Shown here in pieces: positions 10,921 through 21,400 of a DNA stretch of 64,000 bases. Origin of the DNA: Hygrophila difformis. Lineage: Eukaryota; Streptophyta; Magnoliopsida; Lamiales; Acanthaceae. The stretch covers positions 31,757,453 to 31,821,452 of the forward strand of contig JAOANR010000014.1 of NCBI GenBank assembly GCA_030278955.1. The letters are read 5' to 3'. The notes below the pieces were generated by a model. It ran no database searches. It saw only the letters and a program-made list of their open reading frames with translations, and was not told the DNA's origin. The stretch's first letter is position 1. The number at the start of each line of letters is the position of its first letter. The translations under genes and the position numbers were made by a program.

Positions 10921-11673
10921 ATGTACGAAGCCACAGAGGATATCGTGGAAGCGGTCTACCATGGAAAGCTGGTACCAGTCTATCAGTTTGAAGACATCCC
11001 CTCCGATGAAAGCATCTACGATGAAGAATTAAAAGTGACTCGGACTCATATTCAGATGGATCTTCAACCGAGTCTGACTGAAGAGGACAGGATTCAGACA
11101 ACTGAAAACCTGTCCGGATTCTTTTCAAGGATGACGATCTCGAATCGAACCATGGAAAGAATAATGCGACAAGATTCCAACCTCAGCCCATATGACGGAT
11201 TCAGAATTGGCGGGATTGGACGAGTTCTTAACCAGATGGGACTCAACCAAAGAAGACATAACATCATCTACAAGGTAAGTGCAGGCGAGTTTGCAATTCC
11301 TATGGAACTTACTTGTAATGTGATGGATATGCAATTAATTCCTAAAGAAGAAATTCTTGAGGAATTAAGCAGAATGAAGGAGGAAATCGCCATTACTATG
11401 AAATGGATCCACATAAGAGCCATTGAAGTAGTAATTAAGGCAACCTTCAAAGAATACATTGATTCTGAATTACATCTATCAGTCACTGATAGAAGAATCA
11501 ATAACCTTAGAGATGGTCTTCTTGGAACTATGGTAGGAAATTTATATGCTGGGAAGTTAATGTTTGACATACATCCCAGAATTTCCTATAACTTAGCTGA
11601 CCAAGATTTTAGTAGGGTTCTAATCCTTCATCAGGATTTTAAAAGAAAAAGATCTGATGAAAGAAGGGAATAG
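10921..11673 (+). pseudogene. Pararetrovirus movement protein (30K-like), fragment
   Basis: This 250-codon frame resembles caulimovirid movement proteins of the 30K superfamily, which line plasmodesmata and move virus between cells. The clearest part is residues 160-240: an IHIRAIEVVIKATF-like strand, a DRRINNLRDGLLG segment and NLYAGKLMFDIHPRISYNL. Comparable strand and glycine positions are known from this family. The frame stops at 11671-11673, but similar coding character continues in another frame to about 11810. There a SINE (11815-11983) is inserted, and a remnant continues to about 12116 before another stop. The N-terminal limit is uncertain because the frame changes just upstream. 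Confidence 0.72.
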
Positions 11674-11802
11674 GCCTTATTCTATAACTTATAGAATCTC
11701 TTATGCGCTTTCCAATAGTCATCATTCTGACTTATTTCTCAGGAAAGAATATATAGAAATTCCTAGAATTTTCAAGGAATTTGCTAAAGTCATGACTCCA
11801 AA

Positions 11803-11995
11803 TCCTACCCAGATGGGATGAGGACCTAGCCCAAGCGGTTAAGTCCCTTGACTTCCAACGGAAGGTTGGAGGTTCGATTCCCACCGGCCCCCTATCCCTC
11901 CCTTTAATTCCCCTTTGTAATTGTGTGGCATGGGCTCCCACCACCCCTTTCCAGGCCTTCAATGGCTCCTCCAAAAAAAAAAGTCCTACCCAGAT
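11803..11995 (+). mobile_element. Full-length tRNA-derived SINE in the viral region
   Basis: The SINE body is 11815-11983. It has a tRNA-like head with an A-box-like segment (TAGCCCAAGCGGTTAAG) and a canonical B box (GGTTCGATTCC at about 11871-11881), a body, and a 10-bp A-tail ending at 11982. A perfect 12-bp duplication TCCTACCCAGAT flanks it at 11803-11814 and 11984-11995, typical of LINE-mediated retroposition. Related copies are at 3917-4905 (minus) and 5317-5413. Promoter boxes are RNA polymerase III type. It is younger than the viral insertion it interrupts. Confidence 0.93.
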
Positions 11996-12120
11996 TCCAA
12001 GGTTAGGAGGAGTAGACATACAGATAAGAGATCATCCAATTCTAGACAGATCAACGAGTGCTAGAATTGAGTATGCAAGCCGTATGTCTTTTTCGGAAGA
12101 TAGAATTATGGCATAAAAAG

Positions 12121-12540
12121 GAAAGGAGTTCATTAAAGATTTAACTCCTCAATCCATTGGGGTAGATAATATAAAAATTAAATGCCCTGAAGGATGGAAA
12201 GAAATACGAGTAATATTTGACATCACTGAAAAGATTAACCGTTTTCCATGTGATGATTTATACTACTTGCAACAGCCATCGATTGGAACCTATGAAGGAA
12301 CAATTGAAATTGCAGGACATGAGATCAGAGTCTTAGGTACCGCCGGAAAAGATAATGGGGTTATGATTTTGAGATTAAGTTTTCTCGAAAATCATAAACC
12401 ATGGGTAAAAAAGAATAATGGTATAGAATTTAATCTCAAGGGTCACACCATCAGAATTAAATGACAAGCCCATTTTCAATTTATATCTCAGTAGGGATAA
12501 TATATGAACAATATAAGTCGGGATATTTTGCAGCTTATAT
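12121..12540 (+). pseudogene. Pararetrovirus region before the protease
   Basis: A 65-codon frame (12267-12464) and flanking remnants in the same direction look like a decayed beta-rich segment between the movement protein and the protease. Frames break at 12116, after 12464 and again near 12543. In most caulimovirids a coat protein with a CCHC zinc knuckle lies about here. I see no such cysteine/histidine cluster and only about 400 bp of space, so the coat-protein region is deleted, displaced or beyond recognition. Confidence 0.5.
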
Positions 12541-14521
12541 TGATTAAGCATCAGGTATTTTCACGGCAAAACCAGGAGTTTTCCCTAGCGAAGCTATGGA
12601 ATCATTACCCATTATTGCAGGAAGAGATTTTTTCCAAAAAATATTAGTACTAAATAAGGGTATTCGACAGGCCAATACCATGATTGGAGGAGCATTTGGT
12701 ACACCTTGGTATAAGGTAAAAACGCATCCTATTTACTTTCGTGATACAGGAGCGGATATTTTGTTAGGTAATAATTTTATACAATCCTTTACAAAATATG
12801 TCCAAGATAACAAAAGAAATTTGTTAATATTTACCACAAGTTGTGGAAATGAGATACAGGTGTTGCGCAGAGAAAAGGCATTCAACAGATTAACGCCTAT
12901 ATTATTTCGCAGCAAACGTGGTGATAATGATGCCAAACTAACCCATCCAAAAATGCAGGATAAAAGAAAGTTTGGTAAGGTTTTGTTGTCTTTTAGACAG
13001 CAAGGATTCGATGAAGCTTCTATTGAGGAAATTATAAACCTCAAAGAAGCAATGCAGGAAATGAAATTACTGAATATAGCTTCATTAGACATTGATGGGG
13101 AAACTAAATTGTCCCTCGAAAATGTCAAAAGACTTATCCAGAGAAACTTTAACGAGGATCCTCTGGCATGGTGGGATAAAAACAAGATCAAAGCTACTCT
13201 ACAGGTAAAAGAACAATATAAATATGAGTATGTTCGATACAAACCCATCCTAATGAATATGCAGGATAAGAAAGATATGCAACAAATTATCAAGGAGCAT
13301 ATCGATCTTAAACTCATAGAGCCTGGAGTCTCAGCCTATAGTAGCCCTGGATTCTTGGTAAGAAATCACGGTGAAATAAAAAGAGGTAAACCCAGGTTGG
13401 TAATAAATTATCAAGGTATTAATAAAATAATAAAATTTGATGGTTATTATATTCCGAGTAGAGAATACTTAATTGATTGCATCAAAGGTGCTAAAGTGTT
13501 TTCTAAATTTGATTGCAAATCTGGTTTCTATCAGATTAAGATGGAGAATGAGTCGAAGAAATTCACAGCATTCTCCACCCCACAAGGGCAATATATTTGG
13601 AATGTTATGCCAATTGGGCTTTCTAATGCCCCTCAGATATTCCAAAGAAAGATGGATAATCTATTTAAGGATTATCTAGAGTTCATGTTCGTCTACATAG
13701 ATGACATTCTGATTGCATCTCGAAATATTAAAGAGCATATTAAACATCTTGAAATATTTTCTGATGCATGTCACAGGGAAGGCCTAGTTCTCTCTGAGAA
13801 AAAGGCCACAATCGCTGCTAATAAAATTGAATTCTTAGGAGTTCAAATTGATGAAGCAGGAATAGAGTTACAGGAACACATTGTGGAGAAAATCCGCAAT
13901 TTTCCTGACATATTAAAGGACAAGAAACAACTTCAGAGTTTCTTGGGAGTTATAAATTTTGCAGGTATGTTTATAAAAGACCTTGCAAAATATAGAAAGG
14001 ATTTTAGACCACTTCTGAAAGAGACTGAAAGCTCTAGATGGAAATGGGAAGAAATCCATACAAAGAGAATTCGCGAACTAAAGCAAGTCTCTAATAGCTT
14101 GCCAAAACTCGCGATACCTCAAGATGAGGATGAGCTAGTAGTCTACACAGACGCCAATGATTTTCGATGGGCAGGAGTGCTCATGAGAAAAACAACTACG
14201 GGTCAAGAACCTTGTAGATAAACAAGAGGGTTGTTCACTGAACAACAAGCCAAACTTTGGCATATTAACGAGAATGAATTCTTTGCAGTATGGAAAACAT
14301 TCAAAAAATGGCATTTATTCTTACTTGCAAAGAAATTTGTATTAAAAGTTGATAATACGAATGTTAGGGCTTTTTTAAAGAATAAACTTGAATCAAAAAT
14401 TGAAAAAGCTCGTATTATCAGATGGCAAGCTGAATATCAATATTATACATATGATATTGATGTTATAAAATCTCATGAAAATGTTCTTGCAGATTTCTTG
14501 ACGAGAGATGGAAGCATTTGA
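12541..14521 (+). pseudogene. Pararetrovirus protease, reverse transcriptase and RNase H
   Basis: The main frame runs from 12596 to a stop at 14219-14221 and continues in the same frame to 14521. Near the start are a retropepsin-like segment with a D-I-L-L-G-N-N-F motif (about 12750) and, just upstream, an in-frame stop at about 12544 in the presumed protease active-site region. The reverse transcriptase domain spans about residues 215-420, with KFDCKSGFYQI, a MPIGLSNAP motif and the catalytic YIDDIL at about 13696-13713. RNase H begins with VVYTDAN (about 14140), is interrupted by the stop at 14219, and resumes with its alpha-helical part and a terminal LADFLTRDG. No integrase follows, which separates it from Ty3 elements. 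The enzymes would copy viral RNA to DNA in the cytoplasm; here the reading frame is broken. Confidence 0.88.
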
Positions 14522-14639
14522 AGCTGATTCCATCATTACGAGATTCAGGCACCTCAGAGAAAACCTAGAGGAGCTATCAAAGCATTTTGGATAGCTCGAG
14601 ATCAATGCACGAGCAGCTGGCCAAATACAACAGAGCGAT

Positions 14640-15728
14640 GTGGACATGGTCCGCAACAATATACGAGCCTCCCACATAGCAATGACAGCACTATGGGAAA
14701 CAGTATTAGAGCCAATCGGGAAAGCGTCAGCTTCCCTGGTAAACAAAGAGAAATGTGCCCAAAAAGCTAAAGTGGTCACATATGAAGAAGCAGATTCAAG
14801 CACTGCTTCAAAGGAACCATTGTCGGATACCGACAAAAATGTTGAGCAAGAGGAAAGTCACATTTCCGAAAGTTCAATACAACCCACTGCCTCTGGGGTA
14901 AAAGAGGAAGAAATTAACCTTAGGCCAATGACATGCACCTCTATGGTTAATTCAGATGAGAAGGTCCTATCTACTACCTGGCTGGACTACCAAGGAAAAT
15001 GGGAACAACTGGTTTCCAAAAAGGGAATTAACCCCAGCAAAACAGTAATCGAGACATCCGGGAGATACAACAGGGTATGGATGCTCGAGGGATCGAAACC
15101 AGAAGAGGTTCGAAAGTGGTATGACTTTGGAACATTAGCATATGTTCATACTACATCACCAGGGTTTCCGGAAATCGAAAAACTTCCGGGATGGATAAGT
15201 AGTGCGGTGCACGAATCATGGCAGAACAACCCGCACCTGCAAAGATGAGATATTCTGGAACTTAAGTTCATCTTAGCGGCACCAGAAATAGTCGGGAAAG
15301 GTTCTTATCCGGTCTTTCAATTTATTAAATTACAGAGACCTAATATGATTGCCTTCAACAGAGTTAAATATATGGATGAGAAGGCACCATTAGTATCTTC
15401 AATCAGCGAAGATGAAATCTCCACCCGACGAGCATGGGGATTCTGGGTCTGTCTCACCGAGATGGAAAAGGTTAAATATCCGTTTAAAATATTCTCAAAC
15501 AATTTAAATGGATCGTTCCTGGTTAATTCTTTAACAGGGAAAAGCACAGAGTTTGCGGAAACCTCTTTCGAAAAGAAGAGGTTACTCATCTGGGAAAACA
15601 AGTTGCCAGCAACCGAGTCTACCAGAAAGAAGGCATGCAACATGATGCATGTTGCCCAATGGGATAACCATATATGCCCATATTGTGCAGAACAGGAAAA
15701 ACCCTATTCGGTACAAAGATCCGGGTAG
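14640..15728 (+). pseudogene. Pararetrovirus downstream ORF of unknown function
   Basis: One frame of about 362 codons runs from 14640 to 15728 with a single in-frame TGA at 15246-15248. The first third is acidic and serine-rich (residues 35-95). The remainder is tryptophan-rich and apparently globular. A CPYC pair near the C terminus (about residue 344) could bind metal. It follows RNase H and precedes the promoter, the position of the extra ORF of unknown function in some florendoviruses. I do not recognise the product. Apart from the one stop the frame is well preserved. Confidence 0.6.
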
Positions 15729-15988
15729 CCCAGAAGAAATCCGGATCCGAACAGGACAAATGGAAGAAACGTCCAAAAAACTTTCACAAGCCAAAGTAAG
15801 AACAGCTGGATGTAAGAGAAAAAGAGGTGTCGGCAATACTTTATAATTGTAAGCCGACAAAGAAAGTTTAGAGTTGTTGGCAGTAAATGGCCGACAAGAG
15901 AAGGTGGAAAGTTGACAAAAAAAAAGATGCCACCCAAGGACAATAATACAGCAGGATAATAATGTAACTAGCTGGAATCCAAAGCAAG

Positions 15989-16064
15989 TGACGAACGAAG
16001 TGACGTCACAATAAATTAAAAAGTGTTTGGGATTCGTGATTGAAGTCCGTGGACGCCTATAAAT
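15989..16064 (+). promoter_or_regulatory. Pararetroviral-type promoter: TGACG pair and TATA box
   Basis: Two TGACG motifs lie at 15989-15993 and 16001-16005, the second within the palindrome TGACGTCA. They are spaced like the as-1 element of caulimovirus full-length promoters, which binds TGA-type bZIP factors. A TATA box TATAAAT lies at 16058-16064, about 55 bp downstream. Transcription would start near 16090. The arrangement appears intact although the coding regions are broken. Confidence 0.72.
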
Positions 16065-16339
16065 GAAGAAGTTTGAAGCAGATGGAAGGCATCGAAAAAT
16101 CCTCCCAACTCTTCAAAATATTTGTAATATTTTCCTTTCAGCATATTTCCTATTGAATCTGTAAAAGCATGGGGTATTTCCCCAAGAGTCTTGTATCCTC
16201 CATGAGGAACTAAGTGTCTGTCTTCTCCATTAGGAGAAATTATGTTTGAATAATATTTTTAATATTTCTTCAGTAAAATTCAGGCTTCCAAATATCCCAA
16301 ATACCCCGATAATATTATTAAAAACTTTTTATTCATATC

Positions 16340-16560
16340 TTGATACGCCCTAAGGTAGGAAACGAAATAGGACTGTGCTGTTTGTTGCTGAAGGAGCCAA
16401 GAATCGGTGAACCATCGGTCGCGGCTGCGTGGTTGGAGGAAGTCCGTAAAATCCCGGAGCTTAGGAAACCCGGCAGCAAGGCGGTCAAAGCTAAGGTATG
16501 AAGTTTAGTGCTTAATTTAATTATCGGAAGCATGATGGGTGGTTATTGGATTAAATTTAA
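16340..16560 (+). other. Non-viral insert, possible captured exon
   Basis: Between the viral end and the right inverted repeat lies a stretch with higher GC content than its surroundings. From about 16349 to 16496 one plus-strand frame stays open and ends AAG followed by GTATGA, like an exon/intron boundary. Its product is basic toward the end, and I do not recognise it. Mutator-like elements often carry host gene fragments (Pack-MULEs), so capture is plausible but unproven. Confidence 0.35.
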
Positions 16561-16802
16561 TGAAAAATCTAATGTTTGGGGTCAAAGTGTAAAAGGGCAA
16601 AAGTTGATAAGTCAACTGATGGGATCAAAATATAATAAAGAAGAGTAGGTGGGCTCAATTATTATTTTAAAAAGTCTGTATGGCCTAAAATTGAACAAAA
16701 GTGGTTTGTTATGGCCTAAAATCATAACTCAAACTTGTTGTGGCTCAAAAGTGGAAATGACTACTTGTTATGGCCTAAATTAACTATTAACTCATAAAAC
16801 TA

Positions 16803-17312
16803 TGTATTTATGAACATACTTGAAAAAGACAAAATTATCCCTGGAATCAATATAAGCCATTGAATCAAGAATCTATATAAGGGTGGAGAATTGTTCCAGC
16901 TCATCTTTCCCAGCATGGGAACCAAGTCGCATAGAACACGTTAACAATAACATATGTGAATCAGTATGAAAAAAAATTATTTTTCTTGTGCCCTATTGTA
17001 TGATCTATCCTCTCACGTGTTCTTCTAGGACACGATAATAAGAGGATAAGTTAGAAATTGGATTAATCCTCACTGTGTTGATATATTTGTTTGCCCTATA
17101 GTAAGAACCATCACGTGGGCAATACAATGGACACAATAACAAATGTGTAAAATTTATATCTTTAACAGATTTTGAACTTTACCATTCTAGTATAAATTTT
17201 ATATTTCCAAAAAATTTTAAACACGTGTTTAAATGATGTATTGGGACTTAAAACACTTTAGAATTATAAACTCATTTCAGCATAATAAGTTCAACAAAAT
17301 AAATGGGGTTCA
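16803..17312. other. AT-rich spacer
   Basis: No gene is visible. Segments near 16990-17060 resemble the degenerate repeats at 8280-8530, hinting that both flanks of the Mutator-like unit derive from one older repeat. The right limit is the inferred start of the element D LTR. Confidence 0.35.
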
Positions 17313-17451
17313 AACAAAATCACCCAATTAATTAATTAATTTAATTATGGTTAATTAAAAAGATATGGATTAATTGTAGGAGATTTGTTGGATGGAGTAG
17401 AAGAATAAATAATAAGCAAACCCAAACGCACAAACGAAGGATATGAGGAAG

Positions 17452-18422
17452 TGTTAACCCAGCAAAAATATAATAAGCCCCAATAGAGCTGCTTGTCTGA
17501 AGTGTTCAGCCCGGTTGGTGAAAATATATCCGGAAGAGGGAGGACGCGTCTCCAAAAGCCCATATCCGGAAGAGGGAGGACGCGTATCCAAGGAAATGGG
17601 TGGAGGCCGTCCCGTAAGGGTGGAGGCCATGGAGGCCCAAAGACATGGGTGGAGGCCGTCGATGGAGGCCGTCCTTAAGGATGGAGGCCCAGTGTAAGAA
17701 GAAATTGGTGGAGGCCGTCCTGTAAGGGTGGAGGCCATGGAGGCCCAAAGACGTGGGTGGAGGCTGTCGATGGAGGCCGTCCTTAAGGATGGAGGCCGTC
17801 TAGAAGGATGGAGGCCGTCCGCATAAGATGGAGGCCGTTTGGAAGGATGGACGCCGTCTAGAAGGATGGAGGTCGTCCGCATAAGATGGAGGCCGTCTGG
17901 AAGGATGGAGGCCGTCCGCATAAGATGGAGGCCGTCTGGAAGGATGGAGGCCGTCTGGAAGGATGGAGGCCGTCTAGAATGCCGCATTATTGTTTAGGGT
18001 TCAGGATGGAGGCCGTCTGGAATGCCACATTGAATGGAGGCCTCATACAAGGAAACACATCAAGGCAAGACACTGATAAGGAAAGAAATCCAGACAGGAT
18101 CATGGAAACAGATCCTAAGCGGATACGCTATCAAGGAAACAAGGAAACAGATCAAGAGATGAATCATGAAGCGTCCAGATCTGAGGAAGACATCTCCACT
18201 ATATAAGCATAAGCAACATCATACGCGAGGGAGAACTCCGACACTCCCAGAGAGATTTTTACTTATTTTACAGTTTTCTTACATTTTATCGCTTTCTGTT
18301 CTTAAATTCCTTTACTGCTTTCTTCAATTCCTGTAATTTGCTTTCTAGTTTTCCTGTAATCTTTCCTCCAAGTTCTTCAATAAAAGAGAGATTCTTTTCT
18401 CCCAAAATTTCTACTGTTAACA
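17452..18422 (+). repeat. Element E 5' LTR
   Basis: Starts TGTTAACCC and ends CTGTTAACA. It carries a tandem array of GATGGAGGCCGTC units (about 17590-18030), a TATA box TATATAAG at 18200-18207 and an AATAAA signal at 18379-18384. It matches 34124-35093 apart from about 20 substitutions and a rearranged stretch of the repeat array. Confidence 0.93.
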
Positions 18423-18424
18423 AA

Positions 18425-18443
18425 TTGGCACGCCCAGTGGGAC
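18425..18443 (+). promoter_or_regulatory. Element E primer-binding site
   Basis: TTGGCACGCCCAGTGGGAC begins two bases after the 5' LTR. This form is common in plant Tat-type elements. I do not assign the tRNA with certainty. Confidence 0.7.
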
Positions 18444-18470
18444 ACGATTCGATACCATATCCGCTGCAAA

Positions 18471-21400
18471 TTGTGTATGCGTCTTAGATCCGGAAGAATC
18501 ATCGTCGACCTGACACAAGAGTTTGAAGACATGTCTCTGCAAGACCAGACGATCCAGCGAACATCGGATGAAGACGCCGGCGAAACGGCGAACATCGCCT
18601 CACCACAGCAGGGGATAATGCAAAACCCTACTCTATCGGAACAAATGGGGCTATCGATGACTGAATCAATGGCCGAATTCATGCCTTTGCTTACAAGGCA
18701 CTTGATGGATGTCCTGCGGCCTGCCATGGCCGACCAGACTAGCCAGATATGCGGTTCCCTACGCGACGGAGGCCTCCCGGCGTCCGGCGGGACTACTATG
18801 GCACCTAACACTCCGTACTCAGGACCGTCAGGAGGACAACAACGAATGTGGGGAAACACACTTGGCCAACCGCCACTCCAGGATTCTGGAAGCGTGGCCA
18901 GTATGTTTCCACAGTCATACCAGACAGGGTATCCGTTCTGTCCAGCGGCACCCAGCATGCCGAGCTTGGGTTACGCGGCACCTCCCATGCCGGTATATGT
19001 TCCATCAAACCCTTTAATGGCGACCAACCCGACACCAGGCTGCATGGCGGCCGGGCCTAGCACGGCACCAAGACAGTCGGCACCGCAAGTGCCGAACATC
19101 CCAACTGCGCCAAATATGGCGGCTCCCGTGGCTCCCATGGCCGCCACTCCCAATCCAGGTTGGATGCCACCAACCCTAGGGGGGCAGACTGTACAGACAG
19201 GCGGAGTGATGGCGGCTCCCGTGGCTCCCATGGCCGCCACTCCCATCCACACAGGAGGACATGCTCCACAACCATGTGGAGCACCCACACCACCTGCCGC
19301 CATGCCTCCTACGCAGGCACACGTGATTTCACCGGAGCTGCTCGCGGACATGATGCAGCAGAACTTTGGAATCCAGTTAAAGCCGATGGAGCGGCCTACG
19401 TACCGGAAGCCATATCCGGACTGGGTAGACACCATGCAACCCTATCCGAGGGGTTTCAAGATGCCGGACTTCACTTCCTTTTCGGGAGATGAGGGCAAAT
19501 CTACAGTGGAGCACATCGGAAGGTTCACTGCCCAGTGCGGGGAAGCAGCGGCCAATCACTGGCTGAAATTAAGACTGTTCAGCTCGTCTCTCACCGGACC
19601 TGCCTTCGCGTGGTTTGCCTCGTTGCGGCCAAACTCAATCCAGAATTGGGCTGATCTCGAACGTGCTTTTCATGATAGGTTTTACACTCCGCTATCTCAG
19701 GTAAGCCTCGCAGATCTCACTAATGCTAAACAGCATGCCGATGAGGCGGCAAGCTCTTTTATTAGTAGATTACAACGACTGAAAGGCCGATGTTCTATAG
19801 CAATTCCTGAAAAAGAAATAGCCAATATTGCAGTGGCTAACATGTTGCCAAAACTAAAGGAACATTTAATTGTGCAGGATGCAACTGACCTTGCCCAGCT
19901 GGCCGAGAGAGCGGCTCGCTTGGAAAAGTTCCTGGAGGAACAAGAAGGGAGACGTCCTATACGTCGAGTCCACTTCGAGGAAGTGATACTCAGCGACGAA
20001 GAGGACGAACCAATGGAAGTGGCTATTGCAGAACTAGTCCAGATAGCCAAGCCACACACCTGTGCTGCCCTTAAGCCGCCTAGACAAAGGGAAGCTAAGT
20101 ATAAACCTGAAGAGGACCTTTTCGACATGAGCAAGGCGGACCAAGTATTTGATGCCTTACTCAAAGATGGCGTGATCAAGCTGCCTGAAGGGCAGAAGCT
20201 ACCAGCGGCCGAAGAAATTCGGGGCCGATCATTTTGTAAGTGGCACAATTCATACACTCATAGCATTACTAAATGCCGGAGTTTTAAGACTGCCATACAG
20301 AATAAGATTAAGGAAGGGCGTCTGAAATTTGCAGGTATGAAAGTGGACTTAGACCCATTTCCACAACTTCGTGTGGGCGCTGCTGGACTTGTTCCAAACC
20401 CAGATGAAGGCGGCTCCAGTAGCCGGATGGATCAAGAAGGGGAACGTGTTGAGATCGATGAACAAGATGACGACCTATTATCAGATGAATCTGACGCTGA
20501 GAAAGAGAGAGAAAAGCAATTGTATAGCAAGCAGTCCAGATTCAAACACATGTCTCAAGAGGACTTTGCAAGAGTCCTGAAAGCTGAAGAGAAGGAACAT
20601 CAGAAAAGGAAGAATCCTCCTTTGAGGATGGAAATCCCAAAACCAGCTATAGAGGTCCGCGACAACGGGAAACATCAACCTGCTACTAGGGATTACAGGC
20701 AAAGTGTGGAGGTGGTACCAACCTTAATGAGGCGTCCAGAACACCCCGCCGAAGCAGATAGATGGATGAGGAACCGGGCAGGAGGCAAGGCCGCTCAAAA
20801 GGAGCCACCACCCATGACGAGGAGTCAGTACAGACGAGCTCAAAGAAGGTATGCCGAAGAAATGCGGCAATGGGAAGCTCAGGTCCATAAGTTAGAGTCG
20901 TCTAAGCCCCGAAAACCAGTACAACCAACTTACTTCAGATCTCAAGGGGAAACATCCGAACAGCGGAGGCCTATCCACGAGAGATTGCAGCATCCGGATG
21001 GGAGACCTCTGTACATGAGGTATAGTCCCCCCGTATCACTTCGAAAGCCGGTGCATGAGCGGCTTGGAGATTACAGGGGAAGGTCAAATGAGGCCTCAAG
21101 GAGGCCACATTCACCATCACCTCCCTCCAGAAGGCCACGTCCTCCATCACCACCTCCACGAAAAGCACGTTCACCATCACCTCCCTCCAGGAGACCACCA
21201 TCTCCACGAAGGACACATTCACCATCACCTCCCACCAGGAGGCCAGTTCGGGAAAGACTTCAATGGGCAGAGCGTCGCCATCCAGCGCCCCAACGCGAAA
21301 CCATGGAGCCTAGGTCCGCTCAGATAAAGAAACAACCTTCGTCTGCCAGGGACAAAGGCAAGGCGGCCGTCGTGGCCGAATCAAGTGAAGGAAGTGAACC

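Larger units (their letters stand above)
10240..16330 (+). mobile_element. Endogenous pararetrovirus (Caulimoviridae), decayed
   Basis: The unit runs from a tRNA-Met-type primer site, through a leader and coding regions for an N-terminal protein, a 30K-type movement protein, protease, reverse transcriptase and RNase H, and a downstream protein, to a pararetroviral-type promoter. There is no integrase and there are no LTRs, as expected for this family. The order and the unidentified downstream ORF recall florendovirus-type endogenous viruses, but that is from memory. It is non-functional as read: stop codons interrupt the protease region, the RNase H and the downstream ORF, a SINE interrupts the region after the movement protein, and frames shift repeatedly. 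No coat-protein zinc knuckle is visible. Confidence 0.88.
9997..16793. mobile_element. Mutator-like unit enclosing an endogenous pararetrovirus
   Basis: The left end starts GGGTTAAATATTAA and the right end, reverse complemented, starts GAGTTAATAGTTAA. Both then continue for roughly 180 bp with matching motifs GGCCATAACAA, AGGCCACAACAAGT and TTTTAGGCC-like segments (left 9997-10180, right about 16600-16793). The 9-bp duplication ATAAAACTA flanks the unit. No MuDR-type transposase is present, so the element is non-autonomous. The interior is almost entirely a decayed Caulimoviridae genome plus about 250 bp of non-viral sequence on the right. Either the virus integrated into a small Mutator-like element or the element acquired viral DNA; the sequence alone does not separate these. 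Confidence 0.78.

Noticed and set aside
11821..11900. tRNA gene suggested by A and B boxes
   Set aside because: The tRNA-like head is followed by a SINE body and A-tail and is flanked by a 12-bp duplication, so it is a SINE, not a tRNA gene.
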